NCBI RefSeq assembly: GCF_003473485.1
Contig: NC_053048.1
Location: 35,584,755-35,648,754 of the forward strand
Source of the DNA: Medicago truncatula
Lineage: Eukaryota > Streptophyta > Magnoliopsida > Fabales > Fabaceae
DNA: 64,000 nt
Reading direction: 5' to 3'
A program made the translations under genes and the position numbers. Within the stretch, counting starts at the first letter, position 1. Every line of letters begins with the position of its first letter. Below, one piece after another: positions 9,566-21,909 of this stretch. The notes under the pieces were generated by a model. That model saw only the letters and a list, made by a program, of their open reading frames with translations. It had not been told where the DNA came from and made no database searches.

Positions 9566-12500
9566 ATGGCTTCCCTGAATCCTGGTGTGCTTGCTTTGTT
9601 TGATGTTGATGGGACTCTTACAGCTCCAAGGAAGGTATTTCATTCTTCTACTACAGATATTGACACTCCATTAGTGTAGTTATTTTGTTGTGATCAATTT
9701 AGCAATGCTGCAATTTTATATGATTCTGAATTGTTATCAGATCTATTGTCTGCTAAGCAGTATTGTCAAATAACGGCTGTAGCGTTGTAACTTAGCAGAA
9801 TTTTAACAAATCAGTACTGTTTCACGATCCTTTATTTAGTACAAAAGGATTTCCAAATAATGGATATAGCGATGCTATAACACTATAGCATAGCCGAATT
9901 TGAACAAACTGCTATTTTGCATGATCCGTAATTGGCAATATTGCTGTTGAGTCATCTAATCTTAATCATCAGTCCGCTTATCATAAAATGCCGTGACTTC
10001 TCCTTGCTGTGAACAAGACTAGAAAATATGGATTTGTTATTTTTTATTGTTTGGCTTTGGATCACATCTATTTACTGTTGCCTACTCAATTGTTAGGGGG
10101 TTACTCCAGAGATGTTGAAGTTCATGCAAGACCTACGCAAGGTATGTGATTTGGGATTTTTTACTTTTTTTACATTACATGTTTTTAGTTTGTTGATGCC
10201 TTTTTCCTCTGTCATGCAAAAGCCTGTTCTTAAAGTTGTTTGCTTTTGTTGTTGAATCTTGCTTTGTTGTCACAGTTTGTAACAGTTGGAGTTGTTGGGG
10301 GTTCTGATCTCGTAAAGATATCTGAGCAACTTGGCCAGACAGGTTAGCTATAAGTATCTCTTTGGTTTCTGATGCTGCAGTGTTAACAACATGTAGGAAG
10401 CCACTTTTTGAAAATTCTTGATTTTAGTTTTTCTTTTCATTACTAATTAATTCCATCTTTTTTTTCTCGTTCTTCTGTGTTCTATTCCAATCTCCAAAAT
10501 TGGATGGAATCATGTGCGCCGATCTAAGCTGATAATTATTGTTACAGTTCTATTTTACATACCCTACTTCCTTTTTCTTCCTCATCTTTGAGAAAACATA
10601 AATCTTAGATGATATATTATCTTGAGTTTTGAATGTCCTGTCCCTATTTGCCTGTTGCAGTTACCACTGACTATGATTACGTATTTTCTGAGAATGGTCT
10701 TGTGGCTCATAAGCAAGGAAAGCTCATTGGAACTCAGGTACACCATCCAAACTCAATCCATAATTGAATAAAATTGCCACCGTGACTGGGGATGTATTCA
10801 AATAGATTCGGTTAACCCCCTATGTAATACACCACGATAAGTTGTGAATTTCCCTCTTTTCAGAGCTTGAAGACGTTCGTTGGGGACGAAAAGCTCAAGG
10901 TGAGGCCTATACTTCTATTCCTATTCAAAACATTAGACATCATTGCATTGATGAGTTGTTCATATTGATTAATCATTAATAACAGAGGGTATTTTGCAGG
11001 AATTTATTAATTTTACTCTTCATTACATTGCTGACTTGGATATCCCTATTAAGAGGTTAGTGAGATTCAGTGGTTAATCACATTGTTATATCAAGCTTCT
11101 TAATCCTAATCTATGTAAGAAAAAATCTAGGGGAACATTTATAGAGTTCCGTAGTGGGATGCTGAATGTATCACCGATTGGGCGAAACTGTAGCCAAGAA
11201 GAAAGAGATGAGTTTGAGAAGTATGACAAGGTGATGATATATTTTAGTTTTTATCATACAAGAACTGTTGCTTTCTTTAATTTGAAATGCTATAGGTTTA
11301 ATTTTATCCTGAAAATTTGCAATGATTTCTCAGGTTCAGAACATACGCTCAAAAATGGTTTCTATACTTCGCGAGAAGTTTGCTCATCTTAACTTGACAT
11401 TTTCCATTGGAGGACAGATAAGCTTTGATGTAATGATGATCTTCATAATGATATGGTGAATTTATTTTTTGGTTAAGTGATAGGCCAACAGGTCTTGATT
11501 ATATATGTACTCTGCAGGTTTTCCCTCAAGGTTGGGATAAAACATACTGCTTGAGATACCTTGATGGTTTCAATGAAATCCACTTTTTTGGTGACAAAAC
11601 TTACAAGGTCAGTCCATAATTTACGGTGAAATACTACGAAATCAATGTCTGTCTTGTTACATTTCCTACCTCTGTGCATTCCTATGAATTGGGGCAGAAA
11701 TTTGTGTAACAAGAATGTATTTGGCAATTTAGTTTAGTTACCTAAAATCAATCAATGGTTATGGCTATATCACTTCATTTTATTATCTTTTAAAATGAAC
11801 CCCTCATTTTAGAAGAGACTATAAAGATAATTAATAATATAATGGTGAAACTGAAATATCTCCCAAACTTTAGTTAGTTGATGACGGTCGCTCACTTTGC
11901 AAGAGATTTATCATTTTTGTTTCACTGCTCGATTTCTAGTTTCTACAAGCAGTTCATCTTATATGCGACTGCGCGCGTCAATAGGGTTCTTTATTCAATT
12001 TCCATCTTCCCTAATCGCCGAGGAACAAATCAACGGCCAGCCATGGGTCACTCCAATGTGTGGAACTCTCACCCTAAGACCTATGGACCTGGTTCTCGCA
12101 CCTGTCGTGTGTGTGGGAACTCTAGTGTGTGTTGCAGGCAGTGCTTCCATAGCAATTCCAAGGAATGCCTAGGAAACTAGCTTCATTAAGTATCACTGAA
12201 ATGTTTAGAATCCTTTCTGTGTTGCAGACTTGCAGTATTACTGAAGGATCAGCATCCACCTGCCCCACCATTTTAGATTATTGTATTGGGATGATACTGA
12301 TGCCCAGATGATTTTAATTTTTTAACTTTTAACTTTGTGGCTTTGAGTTGTGAGACTCAATTTTTTTTTTCTTTCTACTTAGAACTGGAGTTGCTGTTTA
12401 TTTTCTATTTATCCATCACTGGAATTATAAATTAGATCTTGGCATCTTTGTGTGTGTTGTCTGTTTTATGATGATGTCTACAGAAATTACCACCAGAAAA

Positions 12501-12879
12501 AAATAAAAAAGCTTCTCTAATCACTGTATAGGGATATAGGACAAAATCCATCTATTAATTTCCTAAACTTTTGTTTTTTTTTTTATTTTCACTGAGCAGG
12601 GTGGAAATGACCATGAAATTTATGAATCTGAACGGACTATCGGGCACACAGGTATGTTGCTCTAAATTGTATCATCGTATGTAGTTGTGTAGAAATGACC
12701 GAATTTCAGTTACATGGTGAAAATTTTGATTTTGTTGTTATAATTAAACTAAAAACCAAATTAATGCAAGTTCAAAACGGTTTTCCATGTGAACTTTACG
12801 CGTTAATACTGATCGTTTTTCAGTTACCAGCCCTGAAGATACTATCAAGCAGTGTACATCTCTCTTCCTGGGACATTAA
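9566..12879 (+). CDS. PMM: Phosphomannomutase
   Basis: Eleven exons: 9566-9634, 10097-10141, 10276-10342, 10661-10737, 10864-10899, 11000-11055, 11131-11230, 11334-11429, 11518-11607, 12600-12651, 12824-12879, giving 247 aa, the usual eukaryotic PMM size. The enzyme interconverts mannose-6-phosphate and mannose-1-phosphate in the cytosol, feeding GDP-mannose, ascorbate and protein glycosylation. The HAD-type nucleophile motif DVDGTLT is at residues 12-18, and the cap region contains [11 protein letters not shown] and later [19 protein letters not shown] and HFFGDKT, all typical of PMM. The protein ends in TSLFLGH. Every junction is GT-AG and in frame. Intron 1 carries a MITE and intron 9 (992 bp) an RPS29 retrocopy; neither interrupts the reading frame. 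Confidence 0.96.
9755..9965. mobile_element. MITE of a 'tagcgctat' family in PMM intron 1
   Basis: Begins near 'attgtcaaataacggctgt' and ends near 'ggcaatattgctg', with internal phrases such as 'gcatagccgaatttgaacaa' and 'aacaaactgctattttgca'. Closely similar phrases occur at 17735-17890, 31340-31460 and 50500-50710, always in introns. No coding capacity. Terminal bases suggest a hAT-type MITE, but the target duplication is not clear. Confidence 0.5.
11970..12400 (+). pseudogene. Retrocopy of ribosomal protein S29 (uS14) in PMM intron 9
   Basis: From 12043 the frame reads [19 protein letters not shown], the start of plant RPS29, then CRVCGNSS and [13 protein letters not shown]. The real protein is 56 aa; here 11 residues between the two zinc-binding Cys pairs are missing and the reading frame ends after 45 residues. 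A remnant 'cttcattaagtatcactga' just past the stop matches the lost C-terminus (FIKYR). UTR-like sequence flanks it on both sides (5' part from about 11970 with 'aatcgccgaggaac', 3' part to about 12400). No intron is seen, so it is most likely a processed pseudogene. It is in the sense direction of the host gene; a poly(A) tail is not clear. Confidence 0.85.
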
Positions 12880-14335
12880 GATTTTTGCAGTCAGCATATC
12901 ATTATTGATACTGGAAACAACATGGAGCAATGATTGACAGAGGAGAGGGCCACATGATTCGAATATAATTATATCTTCTGATTGTAATTTTATCATAGTA
13001 CTTCACATTGTGGATTTAATAAGAAGCATATCATTCAATTAAATTTGGTTTCTCAATAATTTGTTAATTACCTAAATTCATGGTTTTCTCTAATTTCCAA
13101 AAGGTTTGATTTGGTTTAAAAGGATAAAAACCATGCAAAAGAATTATTTCCAAAAGGCTTGATTTGGTTCAAGTGTCAGTAATATGTGGGATACTATTAC
13201 TTGGTTCATATCATGCAAAATATTAACCATATATCCATACAGTGAAGGCACAAGATTATATTATGAAATCTCAAATAGGGTAGTTCGAGTATCGATTTGG
13301 ATTCCATAATCCCATGATACCGCAATCAAGCAATATGGATAGCCATATAAAGCACGATACACTTCAAAAAATAAACCCCATGCAAACCGTTTCAGCTTGG
13401 AGAAATTCTGTATTAACCCCCGCCACGTCGATTGATCACAAATAGAATCCTAGGAAAAAAAGCCGATTGAAAAGTAGAATCCGTAGACTTTTAAAGTAAA
13501 AATTATGCAATTGAAAAGTTGCTTCTGATATGAAAGGCTTTTGCAGCAATTTATGGGTAGATAGAACCTTGCTTTGAATCTTGATCTAATGATCGGAGTG
13601 ATGAATGAAGGCTTCCTTGAACGCAAGGAATCCAAATCCTTCAAATACAGGCCTACTTGACGATCATGCAAACACCATGCATTTTCATTGAAAGGAGGAT
13701 ACACGTGTAGGAAAGGTATGCCAATTGAAAATCATTACTTCACCAAATGGTTGTTAAAAAGGATTCAAGCAAAATCAGTTAAATTTTTTGGCAAAAGGAC
13801 AACAATGGATTATGCCCAACCAATGTTGTCATGCCTCACTGAACTTTTGTAGTTCCCTCCTTGGCACAGTCTTGACAGCTACGAAAGTGTATCAAGTAAA
13901 TTTGAGAGAAGTAAATAAATACTAAACAAATGGTTGAGCACACACCTATGTTTTTCTTTGTAACCAAAGAGCATGGAAGAACAAAAGAGTGAGACCTATA
14001 CTTAGATATACTTGCACTCAGAAATATTAGAGACAAAAGTAACTAGATCAATAAGATTGATGTGGGTTATAATTTTTTCATTAAATTACACCTTTTTTCA
14101 CAAACATGTCTACTTTAGTACTCTAATTATACGTAAACATTATTGAGTTGTGTACTCTAAGTAGACATGGACGGAGACTTTTTTCCGACAAATGAACCTA
14201 TATGGAAGTGGTAAACTCCTCCTCCACCTCCAACTTTTTATCAAAGTACAATAAAATCAAAGATAAGGCAAAATCCAAGACTCTTCTAATCAAGAACTGA
14301 TGGCTCATAATGATATACATCATTTTGTTAGATTA
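12880..14335. other. Spacer between two converging genes
   Basis: This holds the 3' ends of PMM (+) and FolD (-). I see no coding region. Open frames in the minus direction at 13450-13704 and 13836-14036 show no recognised motif. No clear repeats with inverted ends were found. Confidence 0.4.
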
Positions 14336-17300
14336 TTATTCAAAACTATGGATTCTCTTTGCAGAGATGAGCGTATTTTGTAGAAGCATTGCAATAGTCA
14401 TTGGACCAACACCTCCAGGAACAGGTGTAATAGCAGAGGCAACTTTTACGGCTTCTTCATAACAAACATCTCCAACCAATTTATAACCTCGAGAACTACT
14501 TGGATCCTGTCACAAACACAAGAAAGCGCAATGTAAACTTGTTCATCATCCTAAAATTTAAGCATCAAATGTTAAATCTGTTCATTCATCCTAAAAACAG
14601 TACAAACTCAGAGAGAGCCCTAGCAGCATACTATAAACTAGACCATGAAATAAAATCTACTCACATCTACCGGGTTGATTCCGACATCAATAATGACTGC
14701 ACCGGGTTTTATCCAGCTTCCCTTAACCATGTTTGGTTGGCCAACAGCAGCGATGATGATATCTGCTTGTCTAATGATCTCTTCAGGGTTAGTAGTTCTG
14801 GAATGAACAATACTGACAGTAGCATCTTCCCTCTAGTAACATAAGAGACATATAAAGAAATTAAATTGTATTCTTTTGAAGCAAAAAGGAAAGGAACGAA
14901 TGTTCATACTCAAACAAAACTAGTTTTGAACTGTTAACTAAAAATTTGAGTTTGGTGCAATGAGATATTACTTGCAACAAGAGAGCAGCTGGCATTCCAA
15001 CAATATTACTACGGCCAATCACAACAGCCCTCTTTCCTTTGATAGAAACGCCATATCTGTGGAGTAGTTCTATGCATCCCTTTGGTGTACAGGGAACAAA
15101 CAGGGGTTCTCTCCCTCGCATAGCAAGCCGACCAATATTCAATGGATGAAAACCATCTACATCCTTCTCGATTCTAACAGCATTCAACACATTTTGTTCA
15201 TTCATATGCTGTCACAAGATCAATGAAAATCAATTCAACTTCCACAAGAAAATATTTAGGTTATGAATTGAAGTTTTGGTTTAGGTTATAGTAAACTTAG
15301 CTACAAGCCTACAAGAGTAAGTTATTGTTGAGAATCTCATATATGAGTAAGTTATTGTTGAGAATCTCATATTGGACGAGATATGACATGAAAGGGTGTT
15401 TATAAGTGAGAATCCTTCACTTTATAAGTAGGTTTTGTGGGGTTGAGCTAAGCTCCACCCAAATTCTATATGGATGGTATCAAAGCCTATCCAATATCTA
15501 TTAGGCCACCCTTTATCGGGCTACTCAGGTCCAAATGAGAAATAACTTGAAGAAGTGTTTATAAGTGAGAGACATGTCTTGCCTTACAAGTCAAATTTGT
15601 GGGGTTGAATTTAACTCAACTCAATTTTGAGAGTCTCGCGTTGAATGAGATATGACCTAAAGAAGTGTTTACAAGTGGGAGGCACCCCTCACCTTACAAG
15701 CCAATTTTATGGGTTGAGTTGGACTCAACACAAATTCTAATAGTTATTAATTTTAGGGTTAAATATGTTTTTGGTCCCTACATTTTGCGCGATTTTGAGA
15801 ATAGTCCCTACATTTCAATGAATGTTTTTAAAATCCCTACATTTTTTCTCCGTTAGTGCAATTGGTCCCTGCCATCAGTGCCATGTTGATGAAACACAGG
15901 CCATCATAACAAGTTCAACCCAACCCCACCAAATCTCCACCACAACACCTTCCACACCCGCAACAACAAGCGCTTTCAACGATAACATCATCGCTTTCGG
16001 CCTCCAAATCTTCCCCTCTAAACCAACATATTTCACCGGAAGTGTGACGAACACCGGCGATCCGCATCTACGAAGCTGCGGAGAAAGATCGTGGTGAAGT
16101 TCTCCGCCGTTTTCCGGCGAGATTGAACCGCCAACATTGGCATCACGTTAGAAATTTGACAACAGGGACTATTTACACTAACTCAGGAAAAATGTAGGGA
16201 TTTTAAAAACATTTATTGAAATGTAAGGACTAATTCTCAAAATCGTGCAAAACGTAGGGACCAAAAACATATTTAACCCTTAATTTTATCATGTGACCAA
16301 TTTGAATATTTGACGCAAATACACAAATAGGCTAATTACACAAGTTAGCATACTTTTTCTTACTCAAATACTCTGAATGATTGTATTCTTTACAAGTTAA
16401 TGTGTACAGCTATATATACAAGGGAAGGGGACCTGACTGGAATCCCTTGAGATTAACAAAATTAATAACAACTAAACAGTATACGCAAACTATCAAAGAA
16501 TAAAGGAAATTAAAAAAAAAAAAAAAAAAGATAACTATAACAGCTTGAAAAAGAAAATAAAGTTAGAGAACTAGAAGCATACAGATGGTAAAGGTAGCTG
16601 AACAAGAATGCCATGAACCGAAGGATCATCATTATAACCTGCAATATGGTTCAAAACTTCTTCTTCTGTGGAATCCTCGGGCAAATTTACTTCCAACGAA
16701 TTTATTCCAACAGTTTCACAAGCCTTCTTCTTGTTACGCACATAAGTAGCAGAGTCCTTTCTATCTCCGACAAGGATAACAGCTAACCCTGGAATCACAC
16801 CTGCGGCTTCTCTCATCCTGGAGACTTCAACTGCTATCTCATCTCTGATTTGCTTTGCCACCGTTTTTCCATCAATCACCTTGGCAGAAGAAGCCTCGGT
16901 AGCACTAGCAGCTGCATACAGTCATATGAAAACATATAAACAGGTTAACTAAACCTTTTTCTGGTCAATAGCATGCAGAGGAAAAACACAACAATATGAG
17001 CATGAATGGGAATAAATATACACATATAGGCACCGGAAAAAAAATTAGCATTGTATCGGGCGACATATGAACCTACAATATCAAAGCAAAGACAACAAGT
17101 TAACAATAGGCTAATAGCTAAAAGAACAAAATAACCTTTCAAGAAACAAATCCCATTCATCCACAACTAAGTTTAATATATTGACTCCAACCTATTTATG
17201 GTGTGTTTGGTTTCGTGTTTGGTATACATTTCTTGCGTCCCAATATCGTATTTTCTGTGAATATAAGAAGCCAGGATTCCTAGCTTTTGCTGGATGCGCG

Positions 17301-18261
17301 AATGAAAGGCATTTGGTCGGGGTTTCAAACATGCTATAAAAAAGCCTACAGCTTTGGACAAATCATAATCTTAAATCTAATAAGCAGTTAATTTAGACAT
17401 ATGACTTCTTATACTAACACCAATCCGCAGCCAAATTGAAGTGGATGCAGTGTTCTGAAAACACCCCAAAGCACTCATAATTTATGACACCAGAAAGCTA
17501 TATATTGATAAATAACTACAGGAAAACCCCAAAGTCATCCAATTTAAAGTACTCCCTTTCATATTTCAAATTTTGGAACCAAATAGATCATGCCCTTTTT
17601 CAGGTCTTTAACCAAGCACTTCCCACATACTAGTATCATAACCTTGGGAAAAAGAAGATAAAAGTGTTCAATTAAGACATGCACAAACTTAAAATGATTA
17701 ATCACACTATAAAAGCAAAAAATATAGGTACAAATAGAGCTAGCAAATAGCAGCTATAGCGCTATTACATAGAAGAATTCAAACAAACCGTTATTGTTCC
17801 GTGATAACAGAAGGCAGTGTAGCACTATATAGCATAGCAGAATTTGAATAAACTGATATTTTTCGCAATCTGAGTGACAATACTAGGTAGAAAATGATTT
17901 AACATTTAATGGTTTTACGGTTATGAGGAAATTGTAAAATAAAAACAAACCATGCACTCAAAATATCCAAAAATCTCAAAACCCATAATTTTTATTTTTT
18001 TTTGTTCATGTGCAACTAATTACATCAACTCTAGCAAACAAATAATGAAAAAAATAAGACTACCCAGAAGCTAAAAAGTGAAGAGTAGAGTAAAGGTGAG
18101 AGCTTTATACCAATGGAGAGAACACGGGATGAAGAGGGAGAAGAGTGAATGGTGAAGAAGCGGAGAGAGGTGGGACCCACATTGATGGGATGGCGGCGGC
18201 GGAGGAGGAGAGTAGTGGTGGAAGAAGGAGAAGAATAGCAATGAGTCAAAGAAGAAGCCAT
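14336..18261 (-). CDS. FOLD: Methylenetetrahydrofolate dehydrogenase/cyclohydrolase, plastid-type (FolD)
   Basis: Exons in coding order: 18261-18111, 16911-16583, 15208-14972, 14832-14665, 14506-14336, giving 351 aa. The bifunctional enzyme converts 5,10-methylene-THF to 10-formyl-THF via methenyl-THF. Seen: a Ser/Arg-rich N-terminus of about 50 residues without the enzyme fold (plastid transit peptide), then [22 protein letters not shown] (catalytic Tyr and Lys), [36 protein letters not shown] (cofactor loop), and PGGVGPMT near the end. Length and order fit the chloroplast FOLD4 type of Arabidopsis. All introns are in frame. Intron 2 (1374 bp) carries an LTR-like relic and a cargo-bearing Mutator-like element, and intron 1 a MITE. 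Confidence 0.95.
15300..15735. repeat. LTR-retroelement-like relic (TRIM-type phrases), broken
   Basis: Several copies of a phrase of the form 'gagaatctcatattgga...gagatatgac...aagtgtttataagtgagag...ccttacaag-cc...tttgtggggttgag' follow each other. These are typical of short LTR or TRIM elements in legumes. No internal protein genes are visible and the element is broken and old. A shorter relative occurs at 27735-27860. Family placement is uncertain. Confidence 0.45.
15747..16288. mobile_element. Mutator-like element carrying GC-rich cargo (Pack-MULE-like) in FolD intron 2
   Basis: The element is 15756-16279 and begins GGGTTAAATATGTTTTTGGT; the right end is its complement. It is flanked by identical 9-bp TTAATTTTA copies at 15747-15755 and 16280-16288. 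The arms run about 110 bp. Between them, from about 15865 to 16155, lies GC-rich sequence unlike both the arms and the intron, with an open frame on + ending at 16097. No transposase is present. The contrast in base composition suggests a captured piece of a host gene; I do not recognise the source. Confidence 0.75.
17735..17890. mobile_element. MITE of the 'tagcgctat' family in FolD intron 1
   Basis: Contains 'caaatagcagctatagcg', 'aacaaaccgttattgttcc' and 'tatagcatagcagaattt', the phrases shared with 9755-9965, 31340-31460 and 50500-50710. Confidence 0.5.
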
Positions 18262-19298
18262 TACTGTGTGATTTCTTCTTAAACAATGACTCAGTAATAA
18301 TAATAATCTATAGGTTTTGTTGCTTTGTTGTGCAATGATTCCTTCTCAGAACTTTTTATCGACTTTTTCACTCAGAATCGAATTCCCTCTCTCAGTCTCC
18401 TCCGGCGATGGATGATCAAAAGGGGAAACAATGTGACTGGGCCTTGCTACAGTAATAGACATAAGCCCAATAATACGTAGGACCTATTTGGATAAACAAC
18501 TTATTTGCAGCTTATAACACAAGCATTTATTATGATAAGCGCTTATGTCTAATCGGACATATATTATTTTTATTATCAAATGATAAAATAAAGTTAAATT
18601 ATCTTTGTATATGATTTAAGCTGTTTTTAAGAACTTATGAAAATAAGCTGAAAAAGCCTTACGAGAAAATGTCATAAGCTGTTTTCAAAATGTTCTCTCA
18701 AATACTCTTGCAAAATTTATATCGATAGATAAGCTTAATTAAGTCAATCGGAACAAACCTTCAATGAGTGTGCCAAATATGAAGTCAATTTTCATTTGTA
18801 TGTGAAAAAACACTTTTGTTATATATATGTGCTTTGTAAACTTCAAATCAATATGCACTAGTCTTTTAAAAATTAACTACGTCAAATGCATCGTATATAA
18901 TTTATACTCTTTTACTTGAATCAAATCAAATTAATTATTATGCTTGACATGTCTTAAGGTATCAAATGACTCTTTACTGGGAAAAGGTATTTTCAATTGG
19001 ATTCCGAATGAGCTTGAATTGACGTATCGGCATAATAAAAAAATTTGCTAGCTAATATTAGTTAACTATGAAATTTAATCAGCTACCAAGGACCATGTGG
19101 TTCATACTAAACATACGTCTCAGCGAAATGAAACACACTTTTTACATTGCACTCTTGAAAACACGCATTGTATTATCCCAAATTTACATTCCTTGCAAAA
19201 CATGCGACATATCTTCCTCATCTTCCTCTTCAAAACAATCTCAGTTTCATTAAATAGTGATTTGCCGTACAATTCTACACTAGCAAGTTCCTTGGTCT
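18262..19298. other. FolD upstream region and spacer
   Basis: The first 150 bp before the FolD start should hold its promoter, but no clear TATA box was seen. At about 18478-18712 is a 'ctatttggataaacaactta...' segment resembling a decayed MITE; a related one is at 53583-53748. Nothing else was recognised. Confidence 0.35.
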
Positions 19299-21461
19299 TT
19301 ATCCAGTCTTCTTCCTTTTGAAGCCTTGATGTATGTTTGCAGCATTATATGAATCTAACTTTTCAATTTTCGCAATGCAATCTTTCATCCTTTTCAAAAC
19401 TATTGGCATAGCAGCACAATTGCTTGAGATCTTCTCCTTTAGTAATTTTACTTTCTCAGCACTCTCTGGATCTTCTGCAGTAGATGAACTTCCCTCTCTG
19501 GAAATGTTTTGATCAGAAGCACCTGTAACAATGTAATTAAGGACAACATATTAAATACATTTTGGAAAAAAAATGTCTAAACATATGGCATCTTGAAAGA
19601 GTTAAATAGAGGTGTAACACAAAGAAAAGTCTTAACCACCAAATGGCACAAGATAATTCTGCTACCAATATAGTGAGTCACAGTAACAATAATAGCATGC
19701 AATATCCATATAGAAAACAAATGCAGAGACTTAGATTAACAAAAGGTAGCAGGAAAGATGAAAAATACATAAGCCATAGAGGGAAAGGAATACCCGAAAG
19801 GCTGCATATACAATTTGACAAAATATAATCAGTCAACTCTCCAAGTATTTTCAAAACTGAACTTTTTGTTTACATGATAATATTCAAAATGCACTTTGAA
19901 TTTCAAATTAGCTTGAAGCATCACTACACCAACAACAAGAATCAAAATCTCTTCAAACTAGATAGAGTCAACTATATGGACCAGATGACGATATAAGAAA
20001 GTTTGAAGTCTAAATCATCGGTCCATCACTATAGTCATCAACACCATATCATTAACAAGTAATCCCTAGATGCTAGTTTTAGTATCAATAGAGAAAATTT
20101 CCAAATTGTATCTCATTATCACCCAAAACTTGTATGGAAAAGTTTCGAAGTCAGGTGGCAGGTAGGTAGATTAGAAATATTGCTTCAGAACAGACAAAGG
20201 GCAATAACGTATTTGGTTACGCATACTAGCTGAAACTAACAAAATGCAGGGTTACTTTTAAGAAAGTGAAAGACCCTTCAAATGATAACTTTATTCTACT
20301 TTTCATATAGAAGATTAAAATGATAATAACCAACAGGTCATTCAAAAAACTATCGCTAAATCAGTATCTTAAAGTTTTCATGTTCAGTACAAAGAAAATT
20401 ATAGTAAAACAAGTTCATCACACATGCCACTGAAATCTTTACATAAAAAAACTTAGCTTTACCAACATGCAGATGATCAAAATATTTAGGGATTTGCAGA
20501 AAACCTAAAACCCGCACAAAATAAAAATAATATGCTGAACAGTTGAATTAAATCTACTTAAATGTGTTATACTTTCATGCATTTTAAAAACAGCAATGAG
20601 TGTGCAATTACAGCACTGATAATTCTCTAGTCGATTATGATTCACCAGAAAATAACACCTATGATAAAATCCCCTCGTGATCCATTTAGAGACACAGAAG
20701 CTGTTTTCAATTATCCAAGTGATGTTTGGAGGATGAATGAAGAGGGTACTTTGGTTGGAGATTTTAGAATATCATCAAGGGAAAAAAGAGGCCATTTGAT
20801 GAATGGTATTGATATAAGGTACTTCTTTGTAGGGATGATAAAAAAGTCCATCCATTTTTTGTGCTAATTCTGAATCTACTAAAGGTTCAAACAAGGGTAA
20901 AAATCTAAATACTAGAGTAGATTTATGGACTTTTTCATGTGAATGTGCACAAGCTGTTGCTAGTAACGATCAAATGAAAGCAATTAATATGCATTACCCA
21001 CACAAGAATAAAACCCAAACAAACCAGTTAAATTTTCCATAAAACCCCATAACCAAAAACACATAAATTGAATAAACTTTGAATCTCATAATGTGTCGTG
21101 TCCGAGTATATGCTTCATCGTCAAACTCAAGACAACATTAAATTCCAAACATCAATTGTTGGGTCACCCAGTTAAATGCAAAAATCAGCTTTTTATTAAT
21201 ATTTTTCCAAAATAGGAAGGAAAAAAATCAAATTTTGGTTGACCCCTAGAAAGTACCTGAATTGAATTGAGGAAGAAAGGGTCTTTGGGATTCGAGAACC
21301 GAAAGGAGTGTGGATTTGAGCTGATCCGGAAGAGTTGATCGAAATTCAAGAATTTTGTGCGACATTTCCTTCAAATCAGACTCCAACCTCTCCAACTCCT
21401 CTGAATCTGAATCTTCGGAGCTGCGAAATGCTTCATGGGTTTTCGAAATTTCTGGAGCCAT
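19299..21461 (-). CDS. Small coiled-coil protein, function unknown
   Basis: Two exons, 21461-21257 and 19522-19299, join in frame at a glycine codon split G|GT and give 142 aa. I do not recognise a named family. The N-terminus begins MAPEISKTHEAF, is acidic (SSEDSDSEELERLESDL) and predicts a helix around residues 18-50, followed by LPDQLKSTLLSVLESQRPF. The second exon gives EKVKLLKEKI, PIVLKRMKDCIAKIEKLD, and a basic end GFKRKKTG. The pattern suggests two helical segments, perhaps a subunit of a larger complex. The start is the first ATG; the in-frame TTG codons before it were not used. The intron is 1734 bp and holds an unexplained open frame at 20637. Splice sites are good (GTACTT and a TTACAG acceptor). 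Confidence 0.75.
20637..20867 (+). other. Unexplained open frame inside the intron of the coiled-coil gene
   Basis: A 76-codon frame reads RDPFRDTEAVFNYPSDVW, then GDFRISSREKRGHLMN, in the direction opposite to the host gene. The residue mix looks protein-like and the base composition is richer in GC than the surrounding intron. A GGTACTT donor-like site follows at 20818. I do not recognise it. It may be a captured exon of another gene or a chance frame. Confidence 0.25.
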
Positions 21462-21909
21462 ATTCAGATTCAAATACTCAAGTTGAACAATAACAACACA
21501 TAAATGATGCAGAGGGCGTGTTTTTATTAACGGCCAATGTTTGTGAGAACCTATAAAATTTATATCAACAATTTTTGCTCGGGTTTTATTTTTGGCGTCA
21601 TAATTTTTGTTTCCGAAGTATTAAATTTACAATATATTTATTCTCGAGGATGAATAAAACACAATTATCTTATTCTTTATTTGACAAGTAATTCTTTATT
21701 ATTGCTCCTAAAAATATGATTATTGTTATGAATAAATAATTTAGTGGATGTTCATCTTAGCCATTCACCTTCTTATAAACTCCATAAATGAATGGATGGT
21801 TAATGATCCTTAATTATTTTGTGTCTTATAAATAAGATTCATATTTGAGTGTAAATGCACACTTGTAAAGAGAATAATACACAAAGCTTACATCTTTGAT
21901 CTTGTACTT

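Noticed and set aside
13450-13704. Open frame of 84 codons on - between PMM and FolD
   Set aside because: No motif, no splice context and AT-rich; taken as chance.
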